Part shown: positions 46,126 through 59,487 of the stretch, one piece after another | Position numbering within the stretch: position 1 is the stretch's first letter | Layout of the letters: the number at the start of each line of letters is the position of its first letter | NCBI GenBank assembly: GCA_029851415.1 | Contig: CM056743.1 | Span: 2,666,001 to 2,730,000, forward strand | Source of the DNA: Eretmocerus hayati | Lineage: Eukaryota > Arthropoda > Insecta > Hymenoptera > Aphelinidae | Reading direction: 5' to 3' | DNA: 64,000 nt | Notes under the pieces: model-generated | The model's input: the letters and a program-made list of their open reading frames with translations, nothing else | Told to the model about the DNA's origin: nothing | Database searches by the model: none | Position numbers and translations under genes: made by a program

Positions 46126-47330
46126 AATGCTCACACGGACACATACACACACATGTGTTTTATGGAGTGGATGATCGTGGAGGGAAAAAGGTGACCTACA
46201 ATCGAGAGATTTCGGCGAGGAGAAGAGAATGGTTAAGACCGAATCCCATTAAGTGAAGATTTTTAGAATAACAAATGGATTTGAATGAAAAGACTGAAGA
46301 AAAATCTCTTGTCACGAATGCAACCCTTTCTCTTTGAGAAAGCAAAATGACTCAAATTATAATAATTATATATATACACCCTCGATAATTCTAATCAGAT
46401 TTGCGCCTAGTTGATCGAATTTCACAGACGATGACAGATAGCAAATAAAAAGGCCTACTTTATCGTAATCTCCATCCATAATGCACACGAAGATCTTGAC
46501 TCTTTATCTCATGATTATTCGATTTTTAAGTGCGGATTTTTCTTAACCTTTCCTGACGATTGAGGAAATTCGTTAACACGACGGTTTTCTTCTAATTCGG
46601 AATGTTTTTTAGTTTGAGCCTCAAAAAATCTCGCACATTACATGAAGTAATCGTATAAACCCTCTACTACAAATTCATCATATGTACTACTTACCTTGAG
46701 AAGCGTCATGTATAGATAGAATCGTCGTGTTTTCTCTTATCTTTTTTCAACAAGTAAGCTCCAACGCGGGCTTTTTCAAAATACTATTCGCTTAGGTCGA
46801 AACCTTATTGCGATTCTATAACTATTCCACGATAGTCAAGATCAGTATCCACTTAGAGATGAAGTTTTGTATTGACGAATAGATTAAACGGGATTAGATC
46901 GTACTCTCTCAAGGCCGATTCTCCTCTATAAATAAAACAAGCTTCCCATACTTATAGTAATAGTTACAAAATACCACATATCACAGAAGCAAGTTTTATC
47001 CCTTGAGATTATCACAATCATTTCATCCTCATAAGTCTTCGGTATAATCGAACGCACATCGACCAAAGCGTGTATGGCAAATAAAATCAATTTATTGATA
47101 TCGCTTATTGGCCTAGATTAACGCTTTTGACGCACATTGAACAATAATAAATCCCCGCATCATAATTAAATCCGTGCTCTCATCCGATGCAGGTATTACA
47201 GTAGATATAATAAAAGCAGGTCTATCCACTCAACCCCTATTTCATATATCTTTGCGGGGGGTCATGTCGAGACATGCGCGTCTCGCTTAAAAGAAAAATG
47301 CGGTCGACGAAGTGGGGGTGGTTTGGTCTC
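46126..47330. other. No recognised gene
   Basis: AT-rich sequence without gene or clear repeat, apart from the short direct repeat of 44,770-44,830 near 46,160-46,230. It marks the passage from the transposon-rich half to the gene-rich half. Confidence 0.4.
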
Positions 47331-47340
47331 CCCTTTTGCA

Positions 47341-47373
47341 ATATATATACACCTTTTCTATCCACCCTCATCG
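47341..47373 (+). promoter_or_regulatory. Candidate TATA box and initiator of the WW/CUE gene
   Basis: ATATATATAC at 47,341-47,350 is a good TATA box. TCATCG at 47,368-47,373 lies at the right distance for an insect initiator. A leader of about 380 bases, with a CAG repeat (47,379 on) and a CGCGCG run (47,541), would precede the ATG at 47,750. An upstream non-coding exon cannot be excluded. Confidence 0.4.
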
Positions 47374-47749
47374 AGGGCAACAGCAGCAGCAGCAGGCATT
47401 CGAGGGCCACAAGGAAGAAGCTCTGCAGTGATTCTCATCTCGCATTTCCTCGAGGGCGCATGTGTGATAAGAGGAGACGAAACGAGCTTTTGCTACCCTT
47501 GCAAAGTGTTATCGTGTATATTGTAGGATATGTATTGCACGCGCGCGCGCCCAGAAAAAGCTGATGCTGTTATGCAGGCATTGAATCATCATCATCATTA
47601 TCAAGAATCTACAGTATTATTAGTTCCTCCGTCCTTGTGTTTCGTCAATTTTGTCAAACGCTGAGCTTAAATTTTCATAAATGTCGTGCAAGCTCGAAGG
47701 TGAGATAAGGGGATAGCTCCGCGGGGTGTCCGGAGGATATTTGGAGGAT

Positions 47750-50700
47750 ATGTCCGATCGAACAGACAGAAGCCAGCTGCCACCCGGTTGGGAGTGCAGA
47801 TATGATGGAAAAAGTGGACGAGCGTAAGTACCATCCCCTAATAATACTTATCAGTTATTTATATTTGAAGCTCGATTCGTACTTGCAACATTCAAGCTAT
47901 ATCTCGTGAAGCTTTTCTCGTTATCGTGTGTATATTTTACGATTTCAGGTATTTCATCAATCACTTCAGCAGAACAACGACCTGGGAAGATCCGAGACTT
48001 CGATACTGGCAATATGCTCAATATGTACAGTCGCAGAACTCAACCACTCCCAGCTCCATCAGCACCACCGATCACCACAGCGAGTCTTTACCCTTGCAGG
48101 TCAGTGCATATACATCATAGCATTAAAGCTTTTTTATCAAGATTCAACTACTGTTTGCTGTTCTGTCTAATATTAAAGATCTATCGATTGCATTAAACTG
48201 CTCGAATAGACAATTTGGTCCTGTTGGCATGTCTGCTGATTGCCCCCTTCACTCTGACTGTTTATTGATAAGATGTATCTCATTTCCATTCTTATTAAAT
48301 TGAACAGCAATACATGTACACTCTTTTCATAGTAAAAGGTATTCATAATCTCAAATATTCACCGAGAACTATTTTCTCATCATGTGTCTGTCGATCCCTG
48401 TATCTTGAAAACTGCAAGTCTGTGTTGTTACTTTCTAAAGACTATTCAATATACTGTTTCCTCTTCTCTTGTTCAATTGCACTTGTGATACTGTCCATAC
48501 CCCCATGTGTCTGATGCAACAATATCCAGTTGGCTATACGAACAATGAGCACATCCACCATGTATAAACCAAGACTATCTCAATGTATTCTATTTGAAAC
48601 TCTTCCTTCAACACTTGTCATATTTGCACGCTGCATTTCTCTGGGCTGTCTAAATGTGTGATGACAGATGAGTGGAAACACTACTAAAGGTCACACAGTT
48701 TACTCTGGTACTCACAGAGCTCCACAAGTCTATCCAACCCCTTCGCCTTACTGTCACCCACAACCTGCATTTCTACCTCCAAGTTTGCAGGTAGGCTGCT
48801 ACTATCACACATTCTTGTATTTTCTTTCCAAATTCATATTATGATGTCAAATATGATTCTAGCAAAAGAATTGAATAAATTATAGATTCTAACTCAATTC
48901 TATCTCTTTAGGATTTAAAAACACCATTATCTTATCGAACTGTCAGTGGGCTGACCAACAGACTTGGTGAGATGACTATTGGATCCCCAACACCAACAAG
49001 GAACCTTGAGTCCAGCTTAGCCCAAGATGATGACTTAGATCTACAGGTGGCCAAAATCAATGCCATATTCCCTACTGTATCTGATACTCACATTCGACTC
49101 CTGTTGAAAAAGTAAGTCCTTGTACAACCAAAACCCCTGTACATAATAATGATGGAGCTTTTGCAATTCTTTCAAAATCTGTCTCACAATTTACTTGCTT
49201 CCCAATGCTGATATTCAGCATTGTTATGTTGCAAAAGAATCTCTATGGCTCATTCTTTTCCAATCAAGAAAAAAGTTGATAAAAATTTGCGCAGGTGAAA
49301 CCTTTAATTATCACGTTCGCTGCGGAGGCTGAAATCGGTGATCCTTCCTCGGGTGCGGCGGGGCCCATCGGTGGGGCCCGCCGCACCCGAACGTGTTAAT
49401 CAATCTACTTCTGAAATCTACTGAGAAACTTTGGTAAAAATTCAATGATAAGCAGTTTTGTTACATACGAAAGAAAAACCTCATTCTCGCATCATGATGA
49501 CTCGAGCGATGATGTGACGATGCAGACATTTCAGATGCGAAGGTTGAATCTATTACGAGTAATAAAAAAGAAACACTCTTGCTCGAGCACAAAATACCAC
49601 TTTTAGAGCGTTTACCGTGAGAAATGTATGATTGATAATCTGTTTACTGATAATCGATGACCTGTATGACTTACAACTTATATTTCAAATGTTTGCGCAA
49701 AAATATGTCATCTGCACTTCTAAAAAGGACAACTTTTACTCATTTACCAGAGCAAAGGTCAAGAGCGCTTCTTAGAATCGTAGCCCGCATTTTTATCTCT
49801 GATTGAACACTTGAAAATGAAAGGGACTATGACCCACCCTATCAATATCATAGGAAATGAAAAGTCTTATTACTCTCGGAAGTGGCAATATTCACTCGCG
49901 AGGGGCTGAGTTATTTATGTCCAAATTAAGGTACATAGAACATTACTAGAACTCAGAATAGGTATTTGGTCGGAACTTTATGATTCTACCTCAGAGTGCA
50001 CCAATTGATACGCGATTTTTAAGCTGTCAGATCATTACTTCCAGATACCACAATAGGCCGGCTCTGGTTGTGAGTGCTCTACAAGTGGAGAAGAATCCAC
50101 TATGTCAACCAGGACCTTGCACACCAATCGGAATGCGTTCCAGCTATTCAATACCGACGAGATGGCGAATTCCTACTCATGCTTTACACGCGGCTCTCAC
50201 GCTGAGTCCTCCTCGGGGTTTGCGGCCAGCTCCACATTCCCCAAAAATGAAACTTAGGTTCAAAATATTCTTTAAACTTTTAAAGATATCAGTGTTAGAT
50301 AGAATTAGACGTTACATGTCCATGAATGACATGTTTAGAAGAGCAAATCAAAAAGGAATATTTCCTGGCGCTTGAATGCATCATAATCACTGGGATGAGT
50401 TTTTTGCATTCTGATTCAAGTTTTCTGCTTGGAATAACTTGCTGAGTATTCGATCAGTACACGATAAAATGACTCAACCCTTTATTCGCGAGTCTCGTTG
50501 AGATGCTGAACGTGAAATAGAGATATTGAAGAAGAAAGTGTGGTCAGGAAATATTTCTACACAGTAGTGTTGGATCCAGCGACAAGGTTTCTAATCACAT
50601 CTCGCTCTCTTGATCGTTTTGTACGAAGAGCAAAACGATGAAGATGGAGATAATCATTAATCATTCTAAGAAAATTTAAGTTCTTTTGATGTTGCATGAT

Positions 50701-52924
50701 TACACCTTGGACTGATAAGTTTTCCTTGTCATGTATTAGAATTTATCATTTATTACACCCAAAATTAATTTTCAGTTTCATCCCGGTTTTCCAGTATCTT
50801 AGGTGTCCTGTCAAAAATTCAGAACTTAGATACTTAGGTTAGTCAGTTTTTTTCATCCTAAGACAAAATTCATGCATGTTCTTATGCAGAAACTATGTGG
50901 AAACTTTTTGCATCTGAAATAATTACATTGTTACTGTGTAAGTTTCCCTTGTTTATAATTTTAGACGGCACGCATTATATTCACTTCTGCACATGCTTGC
51001 TAGCGTCAACATTTTTAAGAAATTGCATGATGAGTAATCAATTTTATCTTTGAAAGAAAAAGTGTTATTTTTCCGGACTCGCACAACCACGAAAAAACTT
51101 TCTCTGCATCATGAAAGATTTTTCAATTTCATCAGATGTGAACACGAATGGCTCAGAGATAGTCACGGCGAGAAGAGAAAGTAAAGTTTTCCTTTTGGCT
51201 GCAGAGTCAAATTCTACACATACAGAATATAATTTTTCAGTCCAATTTGTGGAATATATACAAGTAGAACAGAATCCTCAACTCCCTTAAATGGAGTTTA
51301 CAACCGCATTTCCGTTACACAGTATAACATTTTGTTTTACCAAAAGTTCAGTCTTGCAATATTCGCAATAATATTCAGAGACAGAATTAGCATTGTGAAT
51401 ACTTCGGTTCAGATAGTCTGCGATACTTTAAATCTTGATGTTTGAACCTGTCTAGACAGATTATTCACTTTGAGTTTTATTCACAGGTACCTGAAAAGTG
51501 TGTTTCCCAAAGTCGACGAATACGTAATACTCGATACGTTAGAGCAGTGCGATAACAATGTCCAAAAAACTACAGAACAATTACTCGATTTGGGTTACGA
51601 AAAACGAGATCCGAATGCGCCCATCAAACCGTCGATCAAGAAAAGAGAAGAAGAAAAGAAGGTAAGAATCAAAGATCGTTCACTTTATCTTTGAAATTTG
51701 ATTCCTCATCCTTATGGTTAAAAGTCGTTCTATTCAAGAGTTATTGAAAGATCTCTTTCATTCACAATTTGCTCAAACAACCGATCAGATGGAATTTTTC
51801 ATAATAATGCATTTTCATTGATTTCTCAATCCTCTCTATTACGATCGTTTATCTCGCTCTTTATACTAAGCCAGCTACCTATCTCTATCCGCTGCAGATA
51901 CCAATCGTTCCTCCTGCACCAACGCCTCCACCTCGGATGAAAAGTTTGGAAGAAAAAAATAAAAGTGAGTCCTCAACAAATCTATAAATTCTGCACTTCT
52001 TATAGGACTGAAATACAAATCAATATCATATTCTTTGAAAAATTACAGTGAAGCAACGCTTATCGGACAAGTTCAAAGCCGTCCCGGAAAAGGTAATTTT
52101 ACTCGCTATGGATAGCGTTGATTATGACGAAGAACGAGCAGCGCATATTTTAGATATTATGGTAACAGAAGAAGCCATAAAACCAATAAATACGTCCAGT
52201 AGTAGAAGGTAATTGCATCACGTTTTAATTGAGCTTGGTCAGAAAAATAATTTGTTATGAAATTTGCAGTAGTAACAGGAGTGATGAAAGAAAAGATAGC
52301 CCTCCAGTAACAGAAGCGCTTAAACTCACCGCTTCGCCTGTGAAAAGAGTAGTTAAGGAATCAGATACTGACAAATCAAAACGTCCAAAAAACAAGAAAG
52401 AAGTGCCAAAGTGAGTGACGAAATTCAAAGAGCTTAATAGCTCGCGATTTTGGTCGCCAATATTTATTCAACTGATAATAAAATAATTATTGATAATTCC
52501 AGAGTTTCTCGTGGAACGAGTACTGCTGAAGATGACGATTATAAATCACCATACCTGACCCGTCCAATGGGCCCTAATCCCGATCTTCCTCGAGGACCAA
52601 ATAATGATCTATTGCTGTAAGTAACTCTAGGCTCGAAGACGACCAAATTTTGAGTAGCAATTGCCACTTTACTAATATCTACTTATTCAACATTTTAGGC
52701 CTGATTATGCACCATGGTCTGGACCAGACCCATCTCTGATAGAAAAGAAGAAGTATGCCAAGTCAGTCGTAGTTTCAGGTCGAAACTCAAATTTGGTAAA
52801 AGGTAGTTCCAATCTTGCAAAAGGTCCAAATTTAGAACTTCGAAAAGGATCAATGCGCGGGCTAGCTCAAGGTTCAATATACTCCCAGAGAAGCTCAACG
52901 AGTATAGAGAGTCGCGGAAAATGA
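47750..52924 (+). CDS. WW domain and CUE-like domain protein (11 exons)
   Basis: Exons: 47750-47823, 47949-48099, 48668-48790, 48912-49111, 50045-50257, 51487-51661, 51898-51964, 52049-52208, 52270-52410, 52503-52616, 52699-52924. All join in frame to give 547 residues. An N-terminal WW domain runs from LPPGWECRYDGKSGR to TTTWEDPR (residues about 10-41), a module that binds proline-rich peptides. CUE-like ubiquitin-binding motifs follow: IFPTVSDTHIRLLLKK continuing as YHNRPALVVSAL across the 50,045 exon, then VFPKVDEYVILDTL with EQLLDLGY, and a possible third around KVILLAMDSVDYDEERA. The tail repeats GPNxxLxxG-like units (GPNPDLPRG, KGPNLELRKG). The exon at 50,045 has a weak donor (AG/GTTCAA), so it may be optional or read through to a stop at 50,375. 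I do not know a gene name. A guess from the domains is an adaptor linking PPxY-type partners to ubiquitin. The 3' UTR may reach AATAAA at 56,506. Confidence 0.8.
49312..49395. mobile_element. 84-bp relative of the CACGTTCG TTAA element, in an intron
   Basis: It starts CACGTTCGCTGCG and ends CGAACGTG, with TTAT on the left (one base from TTAA) and TTAA on the right (49,396-49,399). Its centre is a GC-rich palindrome of 38 bases running from GGGTGCGGCGGG to CCCGCCGCACCC. It lies in intron 4 of the WW/CUE gene and matches the ends and central hairpin theme of 38,356-39,261. Confidence 0.7.
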
Positions 52925-55900
52925 AACGTGCTCAGTTGTTTCTTTTAGGTATAGTTGATTTTAAAACAGTCATTGCGTATTTCAATCCTTCAAAATGATT
53001 CTCTAGCTGTTACTCAAGATTGTTACCCACAGTGGAGCCCAAGAGTTTGGTTGAACAACAAAAAAACATTCAATATCTGCAGTTTCAAACAGATTCAATC
53101 TGATGGGAATTTTTCAACAGTTGCAATCGGGTACTGTGAGTTATGAGTTTTCCCACTGATTATTGCAAGCATGTTTCCATAACCCAAACGTGAAGGTTTG
53201 GCAATTTTGTTTGGAAATTTCTCAACCGAATATGAGTAGTGTATAGATTTCAACTCGTTCGAACCCGTGAGAAAAACATTCAAGTAGCTAGTGTTTTTGG
53301 TCATCTGGGCGTGACAGTGACTCTTACGCACAGAATTTCAGTTTTCAACCTGAGAGATCGAAAAATAGTGTCCGAAACATGATGGTAAGATCTCACAGTG
53401 AGATGTACATACCATTCTGCAACGACGTAAAAGGTCACTTCTCGCTCGACTAAGACAAATACTTCTCACATTTTTGTTCATCGTATAATTGATGCTAGGT
53501 AGATGGAAAACGAGAGTGAGACATGATATGTCAGTGTAAAAAATGTGCTGAGGAGATAAGTCCTTCGCCAGAGCTACTCGCATCTCTATTTTAGTCCAGA
53601 AAATCTATCAACCAGTCTAAAGTAGTGCGAAAAAGAGTCGAAAATCAAATAACTATTGTGAGAAACCAACAGATACAGAAAAAATAGTTTACTCCCTGGG
53701 TATATTTAATTCCATTATATTTGAAAATCGATATCAAATCCCTCTTTTATTACCTGCTTAGAAACATCAATGAATCACACAAATAAATAAAAAATTCAAG
53801 AATCCCAAAACGGAGGGCATGGTGTGATAAACCTTTTAGAAGATCGGATATTTTTCGAAGTAAGCATTCCAATACTAATTTTTGCTTGAAACAAAATACT
53901 GCAGTAGTTCCACAGATATATAATAAAATACACGTATTGACGGTCCCGATGACATGACACTGAAGCTTCGAGAATTTTTTGAAAATTGTTTAGAATCAGA
54001 GAGGAATGAACTCATCTCTCCTGCATTTCGTCGAATGTAAAGGCAAAACAGATAATCATAGACAAGACTCATATTTTTTGGCAATATTGCAAATGTCCGT
54101 GCAAAGACAAATTTATTCAAACACTATTCTCATGATACTAGTTTGCTTTATGGTTTTCTTATAATCAGTATAGATTATCCTGGAAAAAACTATCTTTCAC
54201 TCATTTCCTGAATGGTGAACTCTTGAAAGATATACACTAGATGGCAAATGAAATATTCTGTATAAATTCTGATAGAGAAGAGTGGATTACTCTCGCTTTT
54301 CTCATGTAAATTATAGCTGTTGTGTGCTATGTATAATTGCAAACCTAGAAACGTAAATAAGTATTTGTGCAATAGTTAAGTATGAAGATAAGGTTTTGCC
54401 AACATTGAATATTTGATAATTCGTTCGTTTTTCTAGTTGCAAAGTGCACTGCTCACATCTTGCATTTGAAGTACTGCATCATTGTGATATCAATGGTACC
54501 CAAAAGGGAAGAACTAGATTAGTCTGAAACAGTATTATTGCTGTGCTTATGAAGCACTTGCATCTAATTCACACCAATAGATTGCTTTCTAGATTGAACA
54601 CAAAAATATGTCATTCTTAGGCAAAGTTCTAAGTCAATAACAATTAGTCAGCTTTGATGGCTGACCCATGAACAAGAAAACGCGTCCGAATTCACTACAA
54701 AGCCATATTGCAATCGGATGCAACTTGTTGTAAAGATTGACTCTTACGGATTTCTCGATACATTCCAGAGAGCTAACAAGAAATGATCGAAAATTAATTC
54801 TGTGCAATATATAGGCGGCTGTAGTGAACCGTATTGAACTCGGCAATCTTGGTCGAAACTGCGAGCGCGTATAGAATTCCTTGAGATAATTCGTTATCAC
54901 GTGAGCCTAGCGGCGAACTTTGATTCCTTCTTTCTGAAGGCATGCACTTATTATGAAACGTCCACATTTTGTAAATCATAAAATTTTTATAAATCTGTTG
55001 GAAAGTAATCAAAAACTGATGCGCTGACTAATGTCAAGACAGATAGCAGTAATTGACTGAGCAAAGGGTATAGTGAATGGTCAATCGCGTCCAGTAATTC
55101 GACTTGTACTTAGGTTCTGATTCATGACTCATAGCAGGAAGATAAAGAGACCATAAAATTTCAATGACGGTTGATTTCAGCTCTTCAAATACATTTAAAT
55201 ATTTGTAAATGGGTAGAGTTCACAGGTTTGGGCGTTGAATTCATCAGAATCAAAAGGCACCAATGAATATCTCTTGTAGTTTTAAAAGCTTTGAACATAA
55301 CACTCCTCAATCAGTCAAAAATTCTGCATTAAAGACATTTCTCATCTGCAAAAGACAGTGACACATAACTTCAGCAAACCTTTTGTATCTTTCATACAGA
55401 AGTATTTTCATATAGCTCCATCCAGAATAATCCTGCCTTTAAATTAATCCTAATATAGTGTGAATACAGGATAAATAACAGATAGGCTGTGGCTGATGAA
55501 ATTGTGTTAAGAGCTATTTTTATAGCTTTTTAACTCTCAGAGTGACTAGAGTGGGTGGAAATATATATTTTGACTACGTTTTAAGGTAAAAATTTGGATA
55601 AGTATGTATATGATTCGTCCACTAAAATTCTTGATTAAGTAAATTGTGGATATTGAAAGCATGGCTCACTTGCATCTCATAAGAATTTTGAAATCATTTC
55701 TTGTTTGATAAGTTATTGAATGTTCTCTTCTCTCATAAAAACTTACATCTACTTGTATGTTGATTATTTTTGTGAGTCATTAGGCTAAGAACGAATTTGA
55801 TGCCTGAAGTAGTCAAATTGAAGTGTGAACAATTTATGCAAAGCATTTATTTGATCACCAAGTTCAGTTGGGCAGCATTAAAGAACTATTGAAATCTAAT

Positions 55901-56530
55901 TAATCACTCTATGTTCTTCATTAAATCTGGACATTGATAGGCTTTCTTGTGATCAACAGTTTTTTAATATATTCCTCAAAAAACCTGTTGAAAGATGGAC
56001 TTAAAAAACCAAGCAAAATCGTTCTAGGGTTTTCTTGCAGTTGTGATAGTTTATACTAGTATGATGAATAGTAAGTTCCAATGAGAGTTCAACATTCTTA
56101 ATCACTCAACCAAAACATCCACTTATTCATTGGGTTGATTCCCCATAGAGTAGTCACCCCAAAAGTCAGTTCAATGCGTAACAACACAATCTACATTCAT
56201 TCTAAAGGAGTTGTTTTGATTGTAATCAAGATGTATTGCTAGGAATGAGTATTTTCAAGTACTTGGTTGCAGTAAATTCACTGAAGTTTAGGGAAAAAAC
56301 GTCCTGATGTACCTCAACTGTACTATGAAAATAGAATCTCCCAGTATGGTAATGGAATCATTACCAAGTTATACCCCTAAAAATTATCAACGATTCCACA
56401 CATTTTGTAGCAATAAACACAATCTTGATCAGTATAAATTTACCAACTATGTATGAACCCTCCATGTAAAAATCTGTATGTTAGTGTATCTATACATATC
56501 TGTGCAATAAATTAGTCTTTGATGAGATCA
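52925..56530 (+). other. Probable long 3' UTR of the WW/CUE gene, or intergenic
   Basis: About 3.6 kb of AT-rich sequence without coding potential or visible transposons lies between the WW/CUE stop and the 3' end of the convergent TRMT112 gene. A clean AATAAA is at 56,506-56,511; others lie further left (for example near 53,785). Transcript data would be needed to say where the mRNA ends. Confidence 0.4.
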
Positions 56531-56815
56531 TATTGGCGTAATTGATTTCAATTCTGAAAAGTAGGTCTTTTGTTTGTATGTTAAGCTAGACCGCAAACAC
56601 CAACTCAATTTTGTAACTGAAATACAGCCGAGGACTACATTTTTCACTTGAATTTAGAATATGATTGAGGATGCTGTGGTTGAAAAAGTCTTCCAATTGT
56701 TAGGAAAATATGTTTTTTTGCTTTTTGGATTAAAACAATGAAAAATTTATTTACAGCCTCTTATGTGAACAAAATATAATTTACCTTATTGAGTATGGAC
56801 CTATCGAGATGATGT

Positions 56816-57338
56816 CTAAACTTCATCTTCATTGAGAAGCATATTGGGTATCCCTTTATCAATGGGAAATTTTCTTCCAGATTCTGGACAAGTCAAATCA
56901 CCACTGATTATTTCTATTTCAAGCAGAACATGATGCAGTTTTTTGAGGAATTCTTCATTCTTCTCATAGTTTTCGATTAATTGTGGTGGCAAATCATCTG
57001 CATGACCAACCTACAGAACAAGAATTTCATGGTTACAAAAATCTATAACATCAGAAATACTCACAAAACTGTAAACATACACTTTCTGCAGCCTTGTATA
57101 GAGCTTCATAGTCCAATTTAGGGACTATCCTGGATATAAACTCTTGATTGAAACTCATTTCAGATACCTTGACTTCTTTAGCCTGCAAGTTTTTAATGAC
57201 AATTCTCTATTAAACTACCTTTGTGAATCAGATAGATTTGATAGACCTTGCTATGCTTACCTCGATTGCTAAAGGGTATCCAACCAGAACTCCTTTTACA
57301 CACTTTGAGGTCAACATATTATGAGTCAGAAGCTTCAT
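56816..57338 (-). CDS. TRMT112: TRMT112, methyltransferase activator subunit
   Basis: Three exons (57338-57261, 57182-57081, 57010-56816) join in frame to 124 residues, the usual length of the family. TRMT112 is a small zinc-binding partner that stabilises and activates several methyltransferases acting on tRNA, 18S rRNA and release factor eRF1. The start [16 protein letters not shown] is the family's conserved N-terminus, followed by [26 protein letters not shown], and the conserved end [12 protein letters not shown] and GIPNMLL. All splice sites are GT-AG. A poly(A) signal in antisense is near 56,746. Its start lies 480 bp from the divergent gene at 57,820. The call is firm. Confidence 0.95.
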
Positions 57339-57819
57339 TGTTCTGCGCGCTTTGTACAGATTGATTGCTCTAAATGATCTATTTTCAATGAAGAAAAAGT
57401 GTTGCATCGATCGACTGAAGTGGCCAGCACTCCAACAGAGGTTAAATCTCTCGCTGATACAAAATACCCATCATTTGCCTTGGGGTGTATCTGGTTTCTT
57501 CGTCAGCACCAGAACTTTGATAAATCAAGAGGAAAATTTTGCATCGATTAACAAATTTTCTCGGTGGTTGAATGTAAAACGCAGCAGTGAATGGAAAATA
57601 ATATGACACGCGTGCTACGAAAGTTTTGTTTTCACTACATGCCAGTCGACCTACCTTGACCCAATAACTACTGTACGCTCTGATGGTTAAGCTAGGTGAT
57701 TCTTAGTTGTTCAGTTTGATTTTGTTCTGCTTCGAATAACATTAAGTACATTGCCAATGTAAATATTTTCATTTGTAATCGATGAAAAAAATCATCTTGA
57801 ATGAATGTTCAAGTAAAAA
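57339..57819. promoter_or_regulatory. Shared upstream region of TRMT112 and the 57,820 gene
   Basis: The 481 bp between two divergent start codons must hold both promoters. I see no TATA box at a clear position for either gene. An open frame of 84 residues (57,352-57,606) is unsupported and probably chance. Confidence 0.5.
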
Positions 57820-59487
57820 ATGAACGATGATTCTGAGGATGACATGTTATCAACCCCTGAAAAGAGAATCAATTATGTTCAACAATGGTTAAACGATAAT
57901 CCTGTTAGCAGCCCCGAAGCAAGTACAGAGCAGGAGCGATCTCTCACTCCTTTATCAAAAACTCGGAAAAAAGAAAATGAATTCTTGTCACCGCAGTCTC
58001 CTCCACCTAATTCAAGAGATCTAGCACGAAACTTTCATCTCAGTTCTCCAGTGTTTGGGCAAAAACGAGCTTCATCATCACCAGTTCTGGGAGATCGCAA
58101 CAGATTAAAAAGAATCAAAGCGGGGAGAAAATTGAACTCAAAATTAAACCTTGCTCCATTGTTAGAGGCATCAATAACAAAGAAATATATTATAGAAGGT
58201 ATCATATGATAATCTCATCACCTTATTTAAATCTCACCAATTATTCAGCTTCTTGATAATCATTTTTAGAAAGTCCAGATGAGCTCAATATATCTTTTGA
58301 ACATGATGTATCATCGATCTCAAAGGAAACTGAAATCCAGGACTGTAATAGCATCCCTGAAACTCCTACTAGGCAACCAAAAAAGACGTTGAACAAACAT
58401 TCCTTAGCTCAAGATCAGAGCAAAAAGTTCTCTTCAAATGTGTCTGAAACTTCAGAGCAAGTTATATCCCAGTTGATAGAATCTGTTTCTAGTGATGACA
58501 AGAGTCCTCAAAAGATTGAAATCCATGTGCCAGAATCACAGAGTGACACAGATAAGACTCTGAGTGATCTCATAGAAGAACTGCCCACTCAATTAGACAT
58601 TGCATCTTCAAGCCATGAAAGTAAACACCTAACTACTCCACAAATTTCAAATCCACAATCAGAATTTTCACAGCTGGAAAACTCACATGAACCTGATACA
58701 ACTACATCTCTAAACTACAGAAATAGAGATTTCAAAGAAACAGACTCTCCTGCAGATATAATTGAGAGTGTTGGTACTTCAGAATCTAGAGCAGATGTAA
58801 CGAAAACTTGCTACATTTGCCCTCATAATGTTGATAAATCAAAGAAGAAGAAGAATCCAAAAAAGTAAGTCTTTCTTTCCATTATTTGGATCCAAATCTC
58901 ATAATATTGAAGTTAGAATTATTTGTATTCTCAGGGGAAGTCTCCTGGAGGCATTAACTCTAGCATTAGCCAAAGAGAGGTCCAATGTTAATCTCCTAAG
59001 ACATGAACTGCGGAAAAAAACGAGTGATTTTTCTGAGAAACCATTTTTACTCCTCCAAGTTGTAGAGAATCAGTTGACCATGAATGAGAATCAGTTTGTC
59101 AAATGCCTTTTGATAGAAGATTCTAAGAATCTTTTGAAGGATCTATTAACGAATAGGACCAGTAATTTCTTAACTGTGATAAATGTACCTGATGTATCTG
59201 GTACAATAAATCTTGATCATAAGCCATTGTTGAAAATTTATGAACCTTGGACAGTCCTTGATTCGAGACAAGTGCTTATATCAATCACAAGATTTGTTGC
59301 AATGCCATCTGCTGAAAGAAATTTAGCAGAAGTTGAAAAAATAGATGAAGGTCGTGAGAAGTTGTACTTGATCAATGAATTCAGTTGTCCATGTATAGAT
59401 GAAAAGGCTATTTCAGTTGATTGTAGAGATAAATTCTGTGATGAATCGATTAATGTTGTTAAAATAGTTTTTAACGATAGCACCTAG
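57820..59487 (+). CDS. Unrecognised 508-residue protein, Ser-rich N-half
   Basis: Three exons (57820-58198, 58270-58864, 58935-59487) join in frame. The first 320 residues are acidic, Ser- and Pro-rich and probably disordered, with repeated SP sites (SSPE, LSPQSPPP, SSPVFG, SSPVLG) that look like kinase targets, a basic patch RNRLKRIKAGRK (a possible nuclear signal), and CYICPHNVDKSKKKK before the last intron. The last exon looks folded: a helical start (LLEALTLALAKERSNVNLLR), then alternating beta-like strands with PFLLLQVVENQ, FLTVINVPD and LLKIYEPWTVLD. The KIYEPW element resembles OB-fold strands in some DNA-repair scaffold proteins, only a suggestion. The first ATG after the intergenic gap is used. 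AATAAA lies at about 59,499. Confidence 0.75.

Noticed and set aside
57352..57606. 84-residue frame between TRMT112 and the 57,820 gene
   Set aside because: It overlaps the TRMT112 5' end region, has no motif and no splice signals, and lies in a divergent promoter.
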